Origin: Pseudomonadota bacterium
Lineage (GTDB): Bacteria; Pseudomonadota; Alphaproteobacteria; Micropepsales; Micropepsaceae
Assembly (NCBI GenBank): GCA_021808875.1
Contig: JAKBAU010000102.1
Span: forward strand, 1-10,724
Direction: 5' to 3'
Length of the DNA stretch: 10,724 bases
Shown here one piece after another: positions 7,619 to 10,724 of this stretch. Position numbers and translations under genes: made by a program. Every line of letters begins with the position of its first letter. Positions within the stretch are counted from its first letter, which is position 1. The notes beneath the pieces are model-generated. The model was given only the letters and a program-made list of their open reading frames with translations. It did not search any database and was not told the DNA's origin.

Positions 7619-8779
7619 TCAGTAAAGTTCGGTGAGTTCAGGACCGATAATGCGACGGCAAGCCCTGTCCGCTGCGAACGCCGACACACCCAAAGTTGGC
7701 ATGCCAACCACAAGTAGAATGCTGCAGCCAAGCGTAACGCGCATGCCTGTCGCTTCGCCTAACAGCCAGTACGCTGCCATGCCCCCGATCGCTCCCATGA
7801 TAAGACTGGCCAGCGCCAGCAGGGTGCCCTGCTCGATCATGACCCGCCGAAAGAAGGAGTTTGAAAAGCCCATAGCACGCAATGTTGCATATTCTTTGGC
7901 GCAGTCGATAATTTGATTATAAAGGGTCTGATAACATATGATTGCACCTATCACCAAACCCGCCACCGCCCCCAGTCCAAAGATGAAGCCGATTGGAGCG
8001 GTGCGCAGCGTGAAGTTAATCTCGCGATCATAGGCATCGCGCGGTGTCATCACGGTAACGTCACCAGGAAGTAGCGCGCGCAGTTTGTGTTTGGCGACTG
8101 TTATGTTCGTGCCGGGCTTAAGGCGAATGACGCCCATGATAGGTCGCGCGTTGGGATCCGACGAAAGCCATGTCCCGTCGCTCATGAAGACTGCCCCGTC
8201 CATAATCATGTCAGGCCCGAAATTGACAAGGCCGGCGACGTTGTAGGCTCGACCGTTGAGTTCAATTTGGTGTCCGGGTGAAATTGTTCCAAATAACGGC
8301 CGCGACAGTCGGTCGAATAAAATGGTGTTCGGCTTTTGCAGCGCCTCTTTAACCTCGCTCGGGCTGCCGATATCGAGCGGCACGGCGTCGGCCGGAAAGG
8401 CAAAGGCGATCACGCGGTGCACAGAGCGGGCTGGGGGATTTCTCAGTAGCATTCCGCTTTCGTAGATAGGGATTGCTTGTTCGACCCTACTGTAGCCCAA
8501 AGCCTGTGCAAGCCTCACGCGATCAAACCGCCTCCAGTCGTGCAGGCTCGTCCGGGCCGCACTCATGATGATGAGGTCGCCGCGCACGCGGGTGGCGATG
8601 CGTGCCTGGGCCTGCAGAATAGACAAAAGGAAGCCGATCTCCACGAACATCACCAGCACGCCAACTGCGAGGCCTGCCACTGCCGCGCCAAACGCGATAG
8701 AATCGGATGCTGCCAGCCTTACGCCCAGAAGAAAGGACGCTTGTCGGCTTTCGAGAAACGAACGAAGCCTATCGGTCAA
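7619..8779 (-). CDS. devC: DevC-family FtsX-type ABC transporter permease
   Basis: Inner-membrane permease with the FtsX/MacB layout. One membrane helix lies near the N-terminus (AVAGLAVGVLVMFVEIGFLL), then a large periplasmic domain, then three C-terminal helices (GFIFGLGAVAGLVIGAIICY, LLALASLIMGAIGGMAAYWLL and LGCSILLVVGMPTLGVSAFA). The periplasmic domain has DevC hallmarks such as RGDLIIMSAART, ILFDRLSRPLFG and IRLKPGTN, and the cytoplasmic coupling region reads EYATLRAMGFS. The open frame extends to an ATG at 8848, which would overlap devB by 80 bp. I prefer TTG at 8779: it gives 386 residues, the length typical of DevC; it overlaps the devB stop by 11 bp; and a GGAGG lies 12 nt upstream (somewhat far). 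ATG at 8827 is a further candidate. The export substrate cannot be read from sequence; cyanobacterial DevC handles glycolipids. Confidence 0.93.
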   Translation of the reverse strand: MTDRLRSFLESRQASFLLGVRLAASDSIAFGAAVAGLAVGVLVMFVEIGFLLSILQAQARIATRVRGDLIIMSAARTSLHDWRRFDRVRLAQALGYSRVEQAIPIYESGMLLRNPPARSVHRVIAFAFPADAVPLDIGSPSEVKEALQKPNTILFDRLSRPLFGTISPGHQIELNGRAYNVAGLVNFGPDMIMDGAVFMSDGTWLSSDPNARPIMGVIRLKPGTNITVAKHKLRALLPGDVTVMTPRDAYDREINFTLRTAPIGFIFGLGAVAGLVIGAIICYQTLYNQIIDCAKEYATLRAMGFSNSFFRRVMIEQGTLLALASLIMGAIGGMAAYWLLGEATGMRVTLGCSILLVVGMPTLGVSAFAADRACRRIIGPELTELY

Positions 8780-9653
8780 TGGTGACGTTGACCTCCATAC
8801 CAACGAGACGGTTCGCCGGATCAGCATGATCGAGCTTGATGCGCACATTACCTATCTCGGTGTGTGGGTCTATCATGCGGCCAATTTCCACGATGCGGCC
8901 TTGAAGGGGAGCCGCTAACGCGCGAGACTGGATTGTCGCCCGCATGCCGGGACGTAGGTGCAGAATATCGCCTTCGTAGACCTGGCAAAGTACAGCCATT
9001 GCATCGAGATTGCCCATCTCCACCGCAGCGCCACTTCCTAGCTGTGTTCCCACCGCCTGATTGATCCGCAAAATTGACCCATCAATCGGCGCGCGTAAAT
9101 CGGCACCCTGTATTGCCAAATCGTAAAGTCGCTGCGCAGATGCCAGCGCACTTTGCACCTGCGTCCTGGTAACTCGCAATTTGTCCCGCTCAACATCCAG
9201 AGAAAGGCGCGCTTGGGTCGCCGCGGCCTCAAGGTGATCGAGTTTCCTTTTCGAAACAAGAGAACTTCCCATCGCCCGGTAGATACGTACCGACGCGTTT
9301 GCCTGCGCGGCGACAGACTTCGCGAGACGGACAGCTGTAGTTTGTGCCGCCACTTTCTCAATGGCGAGCCTTTTTGCGGCAATGAGCTGGTTCCTTGCCG
9401 TTGCAACATCGCTTTCAGGTGTCACCCCTTGCGTGCTCATCAGTAGCGTCCCAGCCTTGACGACTTCACCAACATGAACATAGACGGCGACTACGCGCGA
9501 ACCAGGCGAGCCGATGACATCCACGACGCCACTCTCGGGGACAATTTGTCCGATGGCCCCGATAGCTAAACCACGCGCGTCATGAGCGGTGGCGGGACCA
9601 GCAATGCATGCCGTGGCAACGAGGACCCGCGCCACCTGCGCACTATGGCTCAA
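8769..9653 (-). CDS. devB: DevB/HlyD-family periplasmic membrane fusion protein
   Basis: Adaptor joining the permease to the outer-membrane channel. A biotinyl-lipoyl half (RVVAVYVHVGEVVKAGTLL) is followed by an alanine-rich coiled-coil hairpin of about 120 residues (ATARNQL... to ...SAQRLYDLAI). The other lipoyl half (LRAPIDGSILRINQAVGTQL) and a beta-barrel domain (MAVLCQVYEGDILHLRPGMRATI) come next, and the C-terminus LVGMEVNVTIDR matches DevB. The frame reaches back to ATGs at 9743 and 9800, neither with a good ribosome site. TTG at 9653 has GGGGAG 7 nt upstream, and the resulting N-terminus MSHSAQVARVLVATACIAGPATA is a compact signal sequence with an A-T-A cleavage site, giving 294 residues. 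I therefore choose it, with moderate confidence; the longer forms cannot be excluded. First gene of the devB-devC-devA-tolC operon. Confidence 0.9.
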   Translation of the reverse strand: MSHSAQVARVLVATACIAGPATAHDARGLAIGAIGQIVPESGVVDVIGSPGSRVVAVYVHVGEVVKAGTLLMSTQGVTPESDVATARNQLIAAKRLAIEKVAAQTTAVRLAKSVAAQANASVRIYRAMGSSLVSKRKLDHLEAAATQARLSLDVERDKLRVTRTQVQSALASAQRLYDLAIQGADLRAPIDGSILRINQAVGTQLGSGAAVEMGNLDAMAVLCQVYEGDILHLRPGMRATIQSRALAAPLQGRIVEIGRMIDPHTEIGNVRIKLDHADPANRLVGMEVNVTIDR

Positions 9654-9660
9654 AATTATG

Positions 9661-9666
9661 CTCCCC
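9661..9666 (-). promoter_or_regulatory. ribosome binding site supporting a TTG start of devB
   Basis: On the minus strand GGGGAG stands 7 nt before TTG (9653-9651). The two in-frame ATGs upstream (9743, 9800) lack a comparable site, so this element decides the start call for the adaptor gene. Confidence 0.45.
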
Positions 9667-9800
9667 ACCGCCCGGACGCGGCCTGCACCACTCTGCCTCC
9701 AACACCCTGGCGCCAAAGTTACAAATCGAGATAACAATCGCATTGGGATATTTCCATTGCTAAAATTCCGCGCCAAGCCCTTACGCGACAGCTGGCTCAT

Positions 9801-10190
9801 GGAATCAAGTGTGGAACCCTAGCTCACCGAAAGGCGCAAATGCCCAGTACTTTCACAACCATAACATGGTTGGGCTTCTGAGAATCAAGCCCCATGGATC
9901 GGACCACAGGACAATTGGGGAAAAGTCCATGAACTTCGGAGGACGTGCTGGATCGAGGGTACTCCACTGGTTCAATTGGTGGAGACGTGCGGTCGACGTG
10001 GTGACGGCAGATTAGGGGCTCGCGGAGAATCAGTTGCATTTCCGGACCACATCTCAAGTCGCTGCCGGATTGGCGCATGCCCGCCGCCAACGCAAACGGC
10101 CTATCTTGATGGCAAGGTAAACGAGCCTTAGTACCACTTTGTGGTGGGGGGGAGCTGCCGCAGTTTTGAATAATCTTGCCCAAAACACCG
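9801..10190. other. region upstream of the exporter operon without a supported gene
   Basis: Short frames on both strands here have no recognisable domain or convincing start. Besides the palindrome at 9856-9872 there is a 6-bp stem GGGCTT/AAGCCC (9872-9877 with 9887-9892). The operon promoter should lie between about 9655 and 9900 on the minus strand, but no pair of -35/-10 boxes stands out. Confidence 0.4.
9856..9872. promoter_or_regulatory. candidate operator upstream of the exporter operon
   Basis: CAACCAT-AAC-ATGGTTG is a perfect inverted repeat with 7-bp arms and a 3-bp centre. It lies upstream of devB, about 55 bp before the longest possible start and about 200 bp before the preferred one. 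Its size suits a dimeric helix-turn-helix regulator. It does not match the palindrome at 3342-3356, so the two would not share a regulator. Confidence 0.35.
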
Positions 10191-10192
10191 GT

Positions 10193-10400
10193 TCAAGGCC
10201 CCATGGCATTGGTGACCTGGCGGTCCGACGATAGCCGTAACGCCCATATTGGGATGCCAATTTCCGGTTCTCCTGTGTCAGCGCATCTTCCTCGACCAGT
10301 ACGATGAGGTCGTAGCACTGTCTGCCGCGCGGCAGGCAGACGACCCGCCAGGGGACTCGCAACTGTCCCTCCGGTCCTAAATCCCGCGTACACCTCAAAA
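10193..10400 (-). pseudogene. decayed IS3-family transposase (orfB) fragment
   Basis: On the minus strand EEDALTQENRKLASQYGRYGYRRT contains LASQYGRYGYRR (10260-10225), a hallmark of the N-terminal helix-turn-helix/linker part of IS3-family OrfB transposases, which usually runs DEEALT...LASQYGRYGYRRI. A different minus frame just upstream reads RLPAARQ (10342-10322), resembling the SERRACR..GQ motif that precedes it in intact copies, so at least one frameshift separates the two. The DDE catalytic domain that should follow is absent; homology ends right after YGYRR. No terminal inverted repeats were found by eye. This is an old remnant, not an active element. Confidence 0.6.
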
Positions 10401-10565
10401 AAGTGGGCACCTCACGTCGGTTGCATTTGTGAAAATGCATGGGCTCTAGAGAAGCAATCTCGCCTTAATTTGCGAGCGTCCAAAAGACAGCGCACGCACC
10501 AGGAGCATAATGAACCAATGAATAACAAGGCTGTCGACCGAGACGCAACAATATTAAGTCGCTAG

Positions 10566-10724
10566 ACTCAGGCGCCGAGCTGCAGCGCCATAAGTCTGTC
10601 CTTCCCCCACGGACACGAGCTCGGCGGGCATCGCTACCACTGGCTCAACCAGATTCCCTCGCGCGACGGCAAGCGGACCATTGCCTTAAGCTCGTACGAA
10701 ATTGAACTCCTCACTGCCGTTGAA
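10566..10724 (+). other. open frame running off the right edge
   Basis: After a TAG at 10563-10565 one plus frame stays open to the end of the window and reads, in part, HGHELGGHRYHWLNQIPSRD and then GKRTIALSSYEIELLTAVE. It has protein-like composition, but no ATG, GTG or TTG start is visible in the open stretch. I do not recognise the family. It may be the 5' part of a truncated gene or chance reading. Confidence 0.25.

Noticed and set aside
6891..8779. LolCDE lipoprotein-release system as the identity of the ATPase and permease
   Set aside because: LolCDE has no HlyD-type adaptor or TolC partner; the gene order B-C-A and sequence blocks match DevBCA.
9824..10183. 119-residue minus frame upstream of the exporter operon
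   Set aside because: No ribosome site, no domain and odd composition; probably non-coding.
1..10724. CRISPR arrays, tRNA or rRNA genes
   Set aside because: No regularly spaced repeats and no tRNA cloverleaf or rRNA-like segment was noticed on either strand.

Overview
The window looks like an accessory region of a Gram-negative bacterium. It encodes two outer-membrane proteins (a Wzi-family barrel and a TolC-family channel) and a three-part envelope exporter, at moderately high GC. A proteobacterium, perhaps alphaproteobacterial, is my best guess, but nothing here fixes the genus. The right end (about 9.8-10.7 kb) has no intact gene and holds a decayed IS3-type transposase, which fits a plasmid, island or other mobile neighbourhood.

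Layout, left to right. 1-360: leader with a plausible sigma70-type promoter. 361-1500 (+): myo-inositol-3-phosphate synthase (ino1), very close to the actinobacterial type. 1437-2348 (-): a CdsA-family phosphatidate cytidylyltransferase whose 3' end overlaps that of ino1 by 64 bp. 2345-3199 (-): a short-chain reductase resembling eukaryotic-type 3-ketodihydrosphingosine reductase (KDSR), coupled to the cytidylyltransferase by an ATGA overlap. 3200-3447: divergent control region with a palindrome. 3448-5052 (+): secreted Wzi-family outer-membrane protein. 5053-5421: intergenic, two hairpins. 5422-9653 (-): a compact four-gene operon transcribed right to left, devB (periplasmic adaptor), devC (FtsX-type permease), devA (ATPase) and a TolC-family channel.

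How the genes may work together. KDSR carries out the second step of sphingoid-base synthesis, Ino1 makes the inositol phosphate head group, and a CdsA-type enzyme activates a lipid phosphate with CMP. Together they suggest an inositol phospholipid or inositol sphingolipid. The adjoining operon has the same gene order as the cyanobacterial devBCA exporter, which with a TolC-type channel carries heterocyst glycolipids to the cell surface. The main hypothesis is that this is a combined synthesis-and-export locus for an inositol-containing (sphingo)lipid, with the Wzi barrel acting at the outer surface. The individual family calls are firm; the linked function is inference. Serine palmitoyltransferase, ceramide synthase and a CDP-alcohol phosphatidyltransferase are not in the window and would have to lie elsewhere.
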